Source: Rutpela maculata | Taxonomy: Eukaryota; Arthropoda; Insecta; Coleoptera; Cerambycidae | Length of the DNA stretch: 64,000 nucleotides | Reading direction: 5' to 3' | NCBI GenBank assembly: GCA_936432065.2 | Contig: OW386285.2 | Location: 177,797,984 to 177,861,983, forward strand | Part shown: piece by piece, positions 10,367 to 18,775 of the stretch | Layout of the letters: each line of letters begins with the position of its first letter | Numbering within the stretch: position 1 is the first letter of the stretch | Notes under the pieces: model-generated | The model's input: only the letters and a program-made list of their open reading frames with translations | Databases searched by the model: none | What the model was told of the DNA's origin: nothing | Translations under genes and position numbers: made by a program

Positions 10367-10430
10367 GACTGAGGTGTTACAGGTGATCGAAAGCTATTTA
10401 TACTTAAACTCCAGGTGGAAATATCTCAGT
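10367..10430. promoter_or_regulatory. bidirectional promoter with one shared TATA box
   Basis: The sequence TATTTATA at 10395-10402 reads TATAAATA on the minus strand. An initiator TCAGT stands at 10426-10430 (plus) and another at 10372-10368 (minus). Each initiator A is about 32-33 bp from the upstream edge of the shared TATA box, so a single box is correctly placed for both the ATPase (ATG 10438) and the PLA2-domain protein (ATG 10341). Confidence 0.65.
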
Positions 10431-10437
10431 GTCAATC

Positions 10438-11118
10438 ATGCGTTTCATCAAGACAGGTAACAGTCTGAAAATCGATAATCTCGATTTCGATAGTCATGTG
10501 AAAAAAGATAGTAGACATGGTTCTCTGTTACCCGACAGCATCAGGTGTATCATATGCGGACCTTCAAATTGTGGGAAAACAAACATCGTGATAAGCCTGC
10601 TGACTCATCCACACGGCTTGCGTTTCAAGAATGTTTACGTCTACTCGAAATCTCTCTACCAGCCTAAATATGAATATCTTAGAAAAGTACTCGGCTCGAT
10701 CGTGGGATATCATGAATTCAAGGATAGCGATGTAATAATGACGCCTGCGCAAGCTAAAATTAATTCCATTTTTATATTTGATGACGTAGCTTGCGACAAT
10801 CAAAGTGTGATGCGTGACTACTTTAGCATGGGGCGGCATAAACAGATAGACAGCTTCTATCTCTGTCAGACCTATACCCGCATTCCGAAACATCTGATAA
10901 GAGACAATGCAAATTTACTGATATTATTCAAGCAGGATGACATGAATCTTAGACATGTATATTCCGATCACGTTAATACCGATATGAGCTTTGAGGATTT
11001 CAAACATATGTGCTCGTTATGCTGGAAAGATAAATACGGATTCCTAGTGATAGATAAAGATAGCGATATTAAACATGGCCGATACAGAAAGGGGTTTGAC
11101 GAGTATATATACCTGTGA
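10438..11118 (+). CDS. genome-packaging ATPase of Maverick (FtsK/HerA-type), 226 aa
   Basis: Drives DNA into the capsid in the Maverick/adenovirus-like lineage. Walker A GPSNCGKT is at residues 41-48 and Walker B IFIFDD at 111-116. An arginine-rich segment with QTYTRIPKHLIRDNANLL follows, as in the family. The length is normal. ATG 10438 is chosen over the in-frame GTG three codons upstream because the initiator at 10426-10430 leaves a short leader of about 10 bases. The frame is complete, and the next plus-strand gene starts 32 bp after the stop. Confidence 0.93.
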   Translation: MRFIKTGNSLKIDNLDFDSHVKKDSRHGSLLPDSIRCIICGPSNCGKTNIVISLLTHPHGLRFKNVYVYSKSLYQPKYEYLRKVLGSIVGYHEFKDSDVIMTPAQAKINSIFIFDDVACDNQSVMRDYFSMGRHKQIDSFYLCQTYTRIPKHLIRDNANLLILFKQDDMNLRHVYSDHVNTDMSFEDFKHMCSLCWKDKYGFLVIDKDSDIKHGRYRKGFDEYIYL

Positions 11119-11149
11119 TTTTACTATCTCAATCAGTTGATAATTACAC

Positions 11150-12040
11150 ATGTTATCTGACGCACCTGTCGACATGGACATTACTAATAAAATTATCGAA
11201 GCTCGGAAAGCCGTAAAGCGCAAATTAGAGGCACTCAAAATGCACGATCTGCAAATCGAAAAGTCTTTTGCCCCAATCACCGCACCTTTACATTCAATAG
11301 CTAAACATATCAAGCTTGAGACGGACGAGAATTTAAACATTAAGAAAAAGTCTGAACCCTCAGAGGATGAAAAAAATATTAATATTACACCGTCACCGTC
11401 GATTGTCGACTCTGAAGAAGGCGACCAGTCAGATGAGAAGTATCTTGAGAAATTTAGCGATCTGCCTAAAACGTATATATCTGAGATGATGCATGATACT
11501 GAAAATACACATGATTTTCGATATGGTGTACGATATAATCCCGAAGAAGATAAATATTATATTGGAAATTCTGCCATTCAGTTTGAAGGTGACAATTTAA
11601 TAATAAATAATAAAGAGTATCAGGGCACTCGCGGTCTTTATGAATTACTATTTAAAAAACGTTCGCATCACTATAACTATGATGATAAGAAACAGTACAT
11701 TGATATTGTAAAAAGGACTAGCGCACATAAGAGAAATTATGATTCTGAAAAGCAAAAGTCCGGTAGTAAGAGCTGGAAGTACCTGCATATTATTAAACTG
11801 ATGCTTTACGCTCGCGAACCTCGGCAACGTGCTCCTGGTAAAGTAAAAGGCGGCGAATTAATGATGCAAGTCACCGATAATGCTATTGATTACGTATATT
11901 GGGACGATCCTAATGAACTCGTCGATCGTCTTAGGCTTTTGATAGCTTCACAGGAGGCAGGCAATTCAAGTCATACGAATGAAATAAATAGAATTTTAGA
12001 GGAACTATTAGAAAGTAAAATAATCGAACCTCTGGATTAA
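11150..12040 (+). CDS. conserved Maverick protein of unknown function, 296 aa
   Basis: This belongs to a protein family common in insect Mavericks but without a firm function. An acidic, low-complexity N-terminal half precedes the conserved core: FRYGVRYNPEEDKYYIGNSA, then GTRGLYELLFKKRSHHYNYD, a basic KSGSKSWKYLHIIK stretch, and the C-terminal DDPNELVDRLRLLIASQEAG with NEINRILEELLESKII. A predicted helical C-terminus and charged linker would suit a virion or DNA-binding role, which is inference. ATG 11150 is the first ATG. The frame is intact and lies between the ATPase and the integrase on the same strand. Confidence 0.82.
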   Translation: MLSDAPVDMDITNKIIEARKAVKRKLEALKMHDLQIEKSFAPITAPLHSIAKHIKLETDENLNIKKKSEPSEDEKNINITPSPSIVDSEEGDQSDEKYLEKFSDLPKTYISEMMHDTENTHDFRYGVRYNPEEDKYYIGNSAIQFEGDNLIINNKEYQGTRGLYELLFKKRSHHYNYDDKKQYIDIVKRTSAHKRNYDSEKQKSGSKSWKYLHIIKLMLYAREPRQRAPGKVKGGELMMQVTDNAIDYVYWDDPNELVDRLRLLIASQEAGNSSHTNEINRILEELLESKIIEPLD

Positions 12041-12066
12041 TTTAACAGTACGTAAATTATTGTTGA

Positions 12067-13003
12067 ACTGTAAACATATCTGCTATAAAAAGAGATATTG
12101 TTAATGAAATACATAAGCCGGCTAGAATTAACTTTAAGAGACGAAAAGTCGTAGTTAGAGGTTTAAATGAATTGCTTCAGGCTGACTTAGTCGAAATGAT
12201 TCCATATGCTAATTACAATAAAAATTATAAATATATTCTCATTGTAATTGATGTTTTTTCAAAGTACGTATGGGCTGAACCAGTTAAATCTAAATCTGGC
12301 GTAAATGTTACTCGGGCTATGGAAAAAATATTAGTCACAGATAAACGAATCCCAGTCAATTTACAGACTGATAATGGAACCGAATTTTATAATATTAATT
12401 TTCAAAAATTAATGAAAAAATATAAAATTAATCATTATTCTTCGTATAGCACTAAAAAATGTTCAGTAGTCGAACGCGTAAATAGGACTATAAAATCTAT
12501 GATGTATAAGGAATTTAGTATAAATGGTTCTTTTCGGTGGTATAATTTACTTGCTGATATTATTAAGAAATATAATAATACTAGGCATCGTACCATCGGC
12601 ATGAAACCTGTAGATGTAAATAAAAAGAATGAAAAAATACTCTTGAAATCCGTTTACAATTATCCTACAATTACATACACGCAATTACCTAAATTTAAAA
12701 TTAACGATCATGTGAGAATAAGCAAGTACAGAGGCGTGTTCGATAAAGGTTATACTCCTAATTGGTCTAATGAAATATTTACTATTTCAAAAATTAATTA
12801 TACCAGCCCCATAACATACTTACTGACCGATGCACAGAAACAGCCAATAGAAGGATGCTTCTATACTGAAGAACTGCAGAAGGTTAAACATTCAGTATCT
12901 CGTTGAAAAAGTTTTAAGGAAGAAAGGAAATAAGGTTTTCGTTAAATGGCTTGGATTTGACAGTTCCCATAATAGTTGGATTGAAAAAAGTAGCATTGTT
13001 TAA
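12067..13003 (+). pseudogene. int: Maverick retroviral-type integrase, N-truncated, chromodomain out of frame
   Basis: Inserts the element into chromosomal DNA. The frame is open from 12067 without an ATG. It has HKPARINFKRRK just before the core, first Asp in LLQADLVEM, second Asp in LQTDNGTEF and Glu in SVVERVNRTIKSM, then an SH3-like region (FKINDHVRISKYRGVFDKGY) to a stop at 12906. A chromodomain (VEKVLRRKGNKVFVKW as a family type; here KGNKVFVKWLGF and NSWIEKSS) follows in another frame, from about 12888 to a stop at 13001-13003, so one indel separates it from the core. There are 33 residues between the second Asp and Glu, about one fewer than I expect. No N-terminal zinc domain is seen in the 26 bp after the preceding gene. 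Confidence 0.88.
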
Positions 13004-13121
13004 TTTTTTATGCACTTATATTAATTATTATTATTATTATTATTATTATTGCTATTATTTTTATAGGTTATGTATTCCATGTACATATATAAGCTTTATT
13101 ACTGTATTATGCGTTCAGATA

Positions 13122-13127
13122 AATAAA
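13122..13127 (+). terminator. poly(A) signal downstream of integrase
   Basis: AATAAA, about 120 bp after the chromodomain stop, just before a tandem duplication and facing a minus-strand signal at 13477-13482. Confidence 0.5.
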
Positions 13128-13156
13128 ATATATTATAAAAATTAAATTATTTTTTT

Positions 13157-13430
13157 TATTTTTCGTCTGGGGTGGCTTTATTTTTTAAGATTTAATTTTT
13201 TTGATTGCATATTTGAATTCAGCATTAAAAAACACATAAAATGTAGCATGAACATTTTCGTTACAATAAACTTGAAAAATATGAATTTTTTCATTTTTTG
13301 CCTGGGCTGGCTTTATTTTTTAAGATTTAATTTTTTTGATTGCATATTTAAATTCGACATTAAAAAAGACATAAAATGTAGCATGAACATTTTCGTTACA
13401 ATAAACTTGAAAAAAAATCTGAATTCTTCA
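13157..13430. repeat. two tandem 135-bp repeats at the second convergent junction
   Basis: Two copies of an AT-rich unit with a 135-bp period (for example TAAGATTTAATTTTTTTGAT at about 13186 and 13321). They lie between the ends of the integrase gene and the right minus-strand block. Confidence 0.85.
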
Positions 13431-13476
13431 TTTAATTAGGAAATGGGTAATAATAGTCAACCATTTTTTAAATTAA

Positions 13477-13482
13477 TTTATT
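13477..13482 (-). terminator. poly(A) signal of the right minus-strand block
   Basis: AATAAA read on the minus strand, 20 bp downstream of the stop at 13502. Confidence 0.6.
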
Positions 13483-13501
13483 AATACATATAAGAAAGAG
13501 G

Positions 13502-13729
13502 TTACATGTTTTGTGATATAATAACAGAATATTTATGTTCAAGTACTGGATTAATTACTTGAGCGTATCGTAATATTTTAATTTGAAAACGATCTCGATC
13601 GCAGGCGTCTTGCATCCAGTTACCACATCTAGCAGTTCTATGGGCATAGCTCCAATGGTAAATGTGATGAATTTTAACGTCCTCGCTGAACTGAACTGTT
13701 CTTGGACTTCTTCGGCTGGATACTGACAT
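13502..13729 (-). CDS. PPP1R15/GADD34-like PP1 regulator, 75 aa
   Basis: A small protein that matches the layout of the conserved PPP1R15 core, which recruits protein phosphatase 1 (and, in animals, G-actin) to dephosphorylate eIF2alpha. Numbering from ATG 13729: a PP1-docking RVxF-type motif RTVQF at residues 10-14; Trp26 in IYHWSYAHRTARCGNW, 12 residues after the docking Phe, fitting the extended RVxF/Trp layout; then GNW (Trp38) and DRDRFQIKI (44-52), equivalent to the family's W...A.DR.RF..RI segment. The frame is intact and is the last of three small minus-strand ORFs. The in-frame TTG eight codons upstream could also serve as a start. The assignment rests on motif pattern alone. Confidence 0.68.
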   Translation of the reverse strand: MSVSSRRSPRTVQFSEDVKIHHIYHWSYAHRTARCGNWMQDACDRDRFQIKILRYAQVINPVLEHKYSVIISQNM

Positions 13730-13832
13730 GTTGAAATGTACGTAAAACTTCAACGTACTTAACGTCTTCTCTGAGTAATTTTAAATTGTTCATAAATTGC
13801 TGTAACCTCTTCTTATATGTTTCGGGATCCAT
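13674..13832 (-). CDS. putative small basic protein, 52 aa, overlapping the GADD34-like gene
   Basis: ATG 13832 lies two bases after the TAA of the preceding ORF (13835-13837). The frame encodes MDPETYKKRLQQFMNNLKLL and a basic C-terminus, stopping at 13674-13676. It overlaps the GADD34-like frame (start 13729) by 56 bp in another frame. The tight spacing suggests a compact multi-cistronic unit. Alternatively it is the displaced N-terminus of the downstream gene after a frameshift. No domain recognised. Confidence 0.45.
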   Translation of the reverse strand: MDPETYKKRLQQFMNNLKLLREDVKYVEVLRTFQHVSIQPKKSKNSSVQRGR

Positions 13833-13834
13833 CT

Positions 13835-14131
13835 TTAGGACTCGATGAATTCAATGTTAGTGGTCGTGCCTGCTAGCCCTCTATATACTAAGTACACTTC
13901 TTTTAGTATAATGGTTTGTTGTAGCGTTACCATATCATCATCAGAAATAATGCGTGAGTATCTGGCTGGTAGACTCACTTTACAATTTTCGAGGATTACT
14001 TGGACCTGGATACCATACGGTGAAAGTGCTTTATATATATCTAGCACTTTATATTTTCTATCGACTTCCAGCTCATAGATTTTCATGAACGGCGTGACAT
14101 GAGCTTCAACATTAATTTTTGCGAAAGACAT
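13835..14131 (-). CDS. small conserved Maverick protein, 98 aa
   Basis: ATG 14131, intact. The sequence has alternating beta-like segments (AHVTPFMKIYELEVDRKYKV, YGIQVQVILENCKVSLPARY, TIILKEVYLVYRGL). The pattern YGIQVQV...VSLPARYSRI resembles small beta-barrel-like proteins seen at Maverick ends; a single-strand DNA-binding role is speculation. It is the first gene of the right minus-strand unit, with a TATA box and initiator directly upstream. Confidence 0.72.
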   Translation of the reverse strand: MSFAKINVEAHVTPFMKIYELEVDRKYKVLDIYKALSPYGIQVQVILENCKVSLPARYSRIISDDDMVTLQQTIILKEVYLVYRGLAGTTTNIEFIES

Positions 14132-14167
14132 TGCTGCTGCTGCTTGTATATCGACTTTAAGATTGTG

Positions 14168-14203
14168 AATGAATGCAGCGATCTCAGGTCTTTACTTTTA
14201 TGC
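14168..14203 (-). promoter_or_regulatory. promoter of the right minus-strand block
   Basis: On the minus strand, CATAAAAG (14203-14196) is followed by TCATT (14172-14168) at about 31 bp. This mirrors the left-end promoter (TATAAAAG plus TCATT at 1682-1716) and stands 37 bp before ATG 14131. Confidence 0.6.
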
Positions 14204-14358
14204 TGTATTCCACCCCCACTTTTCGTATCGAGTAAGCAGAAAAATATGGGAAAAATATGATGATTTCATTGTTTACATTATTTCTCTCCAAACTCTGAGA
14301 CGCTCCTTATAATGGATCACGTGACTTATTAGTCATTGTATTATAACCATCGGATGCT

Positions 14359-15063
14359 GTTATCTAAAGACAATTAATCACGTTTTAAATATACATATAG
14401 CCGTAGACAGTCGCATTTATTTACATTAACAATTTCCTGGAATCCGATAACGTCTCTGCATTTGGTCACAGTTTTAACATTCAAATATAAAATTTACGTA
14501 TTGAAGTAGATGAATATTTATTCCATATATAAGACTTGTCTATTTAAACTCAATGATGGACGTCTGTAGCCATTTTTCTTAACCTCTAACGCTCTCTAAC
14601 GTAAACATGCAATACTATTCGCCAATAACTATAAACAATAAACGGCGGCCATCTTATTTTTATGACTAGATACACCATATCACTAGTACACCTTATATAC
14701 TTATTTTTATTACTAAATACACCCTGTATACTTATTTTTATTACTAGATACATCCTATATACTCTTAGCCACACCCTCTTAGATATAATCTCTTATCTAA
14801 GATCAGGGATTGGATCTCCCATCTCCCCCCTCCCATTAGGTCCTATCACCTATCATCTAAGAAGATCCCACCTCACACTACAACCTAGATAATAGGATCT
14901 ATCATCTAGCATTATCTCACCTCACACTAGAACCTAGATCATAGGATCTATCATCTATCACCTGCCCGCCCCCCGCGGGGCTTCCGGAATGATGACGTCA
15001 CACAGAACTCCGATTGCTACTCTACTGACGGGTTTGGTCTAGAACTCTCCTTACTTAACTACT
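14359..15063 (-). repeat. right terminal inverted repeat
   Basis: Reverse complement of 674-1268. About 110 bp longer than the left copy, mainly because of an expansion at about 14653-14765 where a 31-bp unit (TTATTTTTATTACTA[A/G]ATAC) is repeated in tandem. CRE-type palindrome TGACGTCA at 14993-15000. Confidence 0.93.
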
Positions 15064-15069
15064 AGTTTT
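15064..15069. repeat. target site duplication, right copy (AGTTTT)
   Basis: Identical to 668-673. Confidence 0.93.
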
Positions 15070-15129
15070 ATATGTTCCTATTACTAAAAACCTGTGGGGG
15101 GATTACCAAATATAACCTGAAAAAGACGT

Positions 15130-15262
15130 CAATTTAACGTCTAGCATATGAGGTCATTCGTCTGAGACATTAGGAAGTCATTTTCACGTTTCATTTACGT
15201 CATCTAACTCGTCACTCCTGACCATTTTTTCACGTCATTTTCACGTGCCTTTGCTACCCGGG
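15130..15262 (-). mobile_element. partial copy of the CCCAGGTAGCAA MITE family
   Basis: Matches the reverse complement of about 20991-21103 over its length (ends ...TTTGCTACCCGGG). The opposite end is missing. Confidence 0.7.
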
Positions 15263-17006
15263 AATCTATACATTTTCTTAAAAATAACTGTGACTCACTT
15301 AAAATGAAGACACCCTTATAACTTTTTCATTTTATTTCCGATTTGAATCAAATTTTACTCACGTATAGAACAAATTAGGATCTACTTATGACCAAAAAAT
15401 CATTCACCTGCTATAAAGGCAAAGCCACCTGCGGTACCAAAATATGAGGAAAAAGATTAAAAATCATATTGATGGGTCTTGAGGGACGGATTTGGGATTT
15501 GGGTTTTGTGCCGCCCAAGGCAAAGTTAAATTTTCCGCCCCTGAAGAGTCAATCGCAAATGTAAACAATAATCACATGGTTTGTGTTCAGGGCCGGCCTT
15601 TGAGGGGGGCGTGGCCGTGCCCCGCACGAGGGCGCCGTACCCCAGGGGGCGCCACAAGCTTAATATACAACCAACAGTTACAGTTACACCAACAGCTAGG
15701 GCTAACACCGTCAACGCGCCCCGTTGGTATATTATACTGTTCTGTTTTATTTGTAAACGAAATTATATTGTCGCCAGGTCATAATATAAAAAAATACAAA
15801 ATCGAACCATAAAAGTACCGATAGTTTATCGATAGTGAAATTTACTATCGGTAGTTTCGATAGTCCAAAACTATCGATACTATCGATAGTCCCATCGATA
15901 GTTTTCCACCACTGACGGGCGGTTATAACATGGCGGATATGGGACATGCGCACATGGCTGTACTCAGACCGGTTTTCTCGGGCCATTTGCCCGGGGCCCG
16001 GGCCTACAAAAAAAATTAAAAATCCTGACAGGCCCCTGTCAAGATTTTTATTTATTTTTAGGACGTTTATTTTTGTGTAATAAATTTTAATATTTGTTAT
16101 GTTCATCAGAATTATCGTGTTTTTTACTAAATTTACCATATCTTAACAAAATTATCGTGTTTTTTGATACGATAACCTGCTTTCAGTTATTTATCGTGTA
16201 GCAGCTGCATTTACCGTATAAAAACGATAATTATCGTGTTATTTCCAACACTGCTGGTATGACGTAATCTATCTCTTGCCATCCTGTGCCGTGCATGTGG
16301 TGCCATATGCGCCCAACTTCCTCACGCACAGTTGCCGTTTGCCACTTCGCTACTTCGCCACTTGCTTTTCCATTTTTTTTATCCTTTCCAAAATAAGGAG
16401 GTCCGAAAGATTCACTTTGCCCTGGACTCGCCAAAGCTGGGTACGGCCCTGCATGCGCCCTCAAATTCGGTCCTATATCATGAGCCTTATAGTTTTCGCT
16501 TCTGTATAGTTTATCTTTTCTGTGCTCCTACTGCAATCATTATAGTTTTTTGATATTCCCGACTTGAATTTTGCCGCCCTCATCTTGCTGCCGCCCTAGG
16601 CACGTGCCTATTATGCCTATTGCTAAATCCGCCCCTGGTCTTGAAGAATTTCACGTAGCCACCACAAATTTCGGAAACTGAGGATCCTCTTTGCCAGATG
16701 AGCTTATGTATGAGAAATTTTCCATCAATAACCAAATCAAATTTTGGTGCATGTACGTTTGTGGCGCCGATCGGATGCATTTTTTAGAATTTCTAACATT
16801 CAAAATGTTTTATTTTTTTCGGCATATTTTGGTACCGCAGGTGGCTTTGCCTTTGTAGCAGTCGAATGTTTTTCTGGTCATAAGTAGATTCTAATTTGTT
16901 TTATACTTGAGTAAAATTTGATTCAAATCGGAAGCAAAATAAAAAGTTATAAGGGTGACTTCATTTTAAGTGAGTCACACTGTATATTTAAGGAAATGTA
17001 TAGATT
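15263..17006. mobile_element. 1.74-kb inverted-repeat element, non-coding
   Basis: The left arm (15263 to about 15452, beginning AATCTATACATTTTCTTAAA) and the right arm (about 16815-17006) are inverted copies of about 190 bp with scattered differences. The interior is a patchwork with fragments rich in GCCGCCC (15508-15545 and 16570-16640) that look like a further nested repeat, and the TATCGATAG cluster. No transposase frame found, so this is a non-autonomous element. Confidence 0.75.
15819..15905. repeat. cluster of TATCGATAG palindromes
   Basis: Repeated CTATCGATAGT-type motifs in both orientations (for example AACTATCGATACTATCGATAG). TATCGATA equals the Drosophila DRE core bound by DREF. 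Here it probably forms the body of a small palindromic repeat. Confidence 0.7.
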
Positions 17007-17254
17007 TCGACAAAATATTACGTTAGTAAATACGTCGAGTGTTGTAAAATAAAGATTGTTTTATGACTGTAATTTATTAGCAGACCGCGGTAAACCGCTT
17101 TGATAGAAATATTCAAGGTACATAATTGATTTTTTTTAATAATAATCGATTTTCGCTGGCGAGTATCTCGTAAACTATAACACATAGGAAGAAAATGAAT
17201 ATAAACATTCTTGTGGAAAATTTAATTACGTTTAATTTTGCATAGATTACTTTT

Positions 17255-17915
17255 ACTTCCACATCCAGTGGAAGTATACAGTAACGACAAAAAAATGTTT
17301 AAAAAATTTTTATTGTTCATATAGGCTTAGAATGTCATGAAACGTCGAGATTTTAAGTTTGAGCGAAAAAAAATTTCTGTCTGTCGGTCTGTCTGTAACT
17401 TTTTTTTGTGCGCACGTTTACTCTGGAACCGTTTAAGATATTGACTTGAAATTTGGTACACATATGTACTTTAACGAGATCTAGAACTAGATTATATTTT
17501 CATCTTGTTCCGTAGAAGGGTTGGAGGGTAAGAGTCCATAAAATTGGTATTTAGTATATACAAGAGAAGCTAAGGTCTCAAAAAAATTTTGGCATTAGCC
17601 ACCTCCATTACCACCGCCACCCCATTATTAAAGGGGATGAAAAAATTTTTTGATTTAGTGTGTGTAGAAAAACCAGAAACCTCAAAATATTTTTTTACGT
17701 CATCCACCCCCACTACCACCCCCCTATCACCACCCTCACCTCACTACCGATGTGGGGTATCGTTTTATGGGTTTCTGGGGTAGAGGATTTCAAATATTAT
17801 ATTATTAAAGTTCCATAAGCAATTATTTCCACATACAATTTTTTTTCGTTGTGAGTGACTTGGATAGAAAACCTGGATGTGGAAGTAGTGATTCTTGGGC
17901 AGCGGTTTTTCTCAT
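17255..17915 (+). mobile_element. ACTTCCAC foldback family, copy 1
   Basis: Begins ACTTCCACATCCAGTGGAAG and shares with 21108-22117, 33222-33957 and 33969-34450 the blocks GAAACGTCGAGATTTTAAG, a GTCTGTC microsatellite, TTGAAATTTGGTACACATA and a CCACCCC-rich stretch. Non-coding. Confidence 0.8.
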
Positions 17916-18214
17916 ACGACGCAACGTTTCCGAGTTATAAACGAAGAATCGAAAAAAGGAACCTTTTCACCCCCTCCGAAGCGGCGGGGCTAGGGGCGGG
18001 GACTTTTAGTATTTTTACCTCCTAACTACCCCCAACACATCCCTCAAGAGGAAAATTCTCCCCTCCTAAATGTTCTCTACAATCCCCTTTTGGGCATTCA
18101 TTGATTGGGCTATTATTGGCTTCTGCGATTGTTCCTAATTGAGATAACTCGCTCGCTCGCATAAGTTAATATATATATGTACGTGAGACATTTAAAAGAA
18201 ACATCCATAACAAT

Positions 18215-18775
18215 GCAAAACTCCTTCATTATTATATACACTTCGCAAATACGAAAACGAAGAGTATATTGCATTTGATCGTCACATTTCTAAATCCGTA
18301 AATGTCGCTCGCAGACAAAAAATTTTCATATAATTGTGTTAGTGAAAGAATTCTGAACAACTTTCAAAATGTCTGTCCGTCCGTCACGTTTCTTGTAAGC
18401 ACGATAACTTAAGAAAGAAAAGTCCGATTGTATTGAAATTTAGAAAGTAAATTAGTGTTAGCTAGAGGAAGAACCCTATTGTTTTTGAAAAAAAATCAAT
18501 CAGTAAATAAAAAAGTTATTAATCATTTAAATTAAAAAAAAATGTTTTAATTTTTGTCACTTGTACTTAAATAGACATCTTGCGAAATGTTATTCTCTAT
18601 AATTTTTTTTATACAGGGTGTTTCTTTATATACAGGGCGTTTTTTTTCATATATAAAGTTGATATCACAAAATTTAGAATGTCTAAAAACTAACATTATT
18701 TACAAGAAAAATGTGAAGAGTATCCTATAGAATGTATAACAATTATATAAAAAGCTCAGTAAATCCGCGAAGAGT
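18215..18775 (+). mobile_element. CGAAGAGTAT repeat family, copy 1
   Basis: A dispersed non-coding element containing CGAAGAGTATATTGCATTTG, a GTCTGTCCGTCCGTCACG segment and GAAGAGTATCCTATAGAATG. An inverted, longer relative lies at 31908-32618. Confidence 0.7.

Larger units (their letters stand above)
674..15063. mobile_element. Maverick/Polinton DNA transposon, complete but decayed
   Basis: A 14,390-bp element bounded by long terminal inverted repeats and a perfect 6-bp target duplication. It carries the family hallmark genes: protein-primed DNA polymerase B, retroviral-type integrase, packaging ATPase, adenain-like cysteine protease, and (as remnants) the two capsid proteins. Layout: a left plus-strand block (polymerase and an unknown gene), a central minus-strand virion block, a plus-strand block (ATPase, conserved protein, integrase), and a right minus-strand block of three small ORFs. 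The polymerase, integrase and nuclease-like genes are broken and most of the capsid genes are deleted, so this copy could not make a virion unaided. The ATPase, the PLA2-domain protein, the conserved 296-aa protein and the small right-end genes remain open. Confidence 0.97.
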
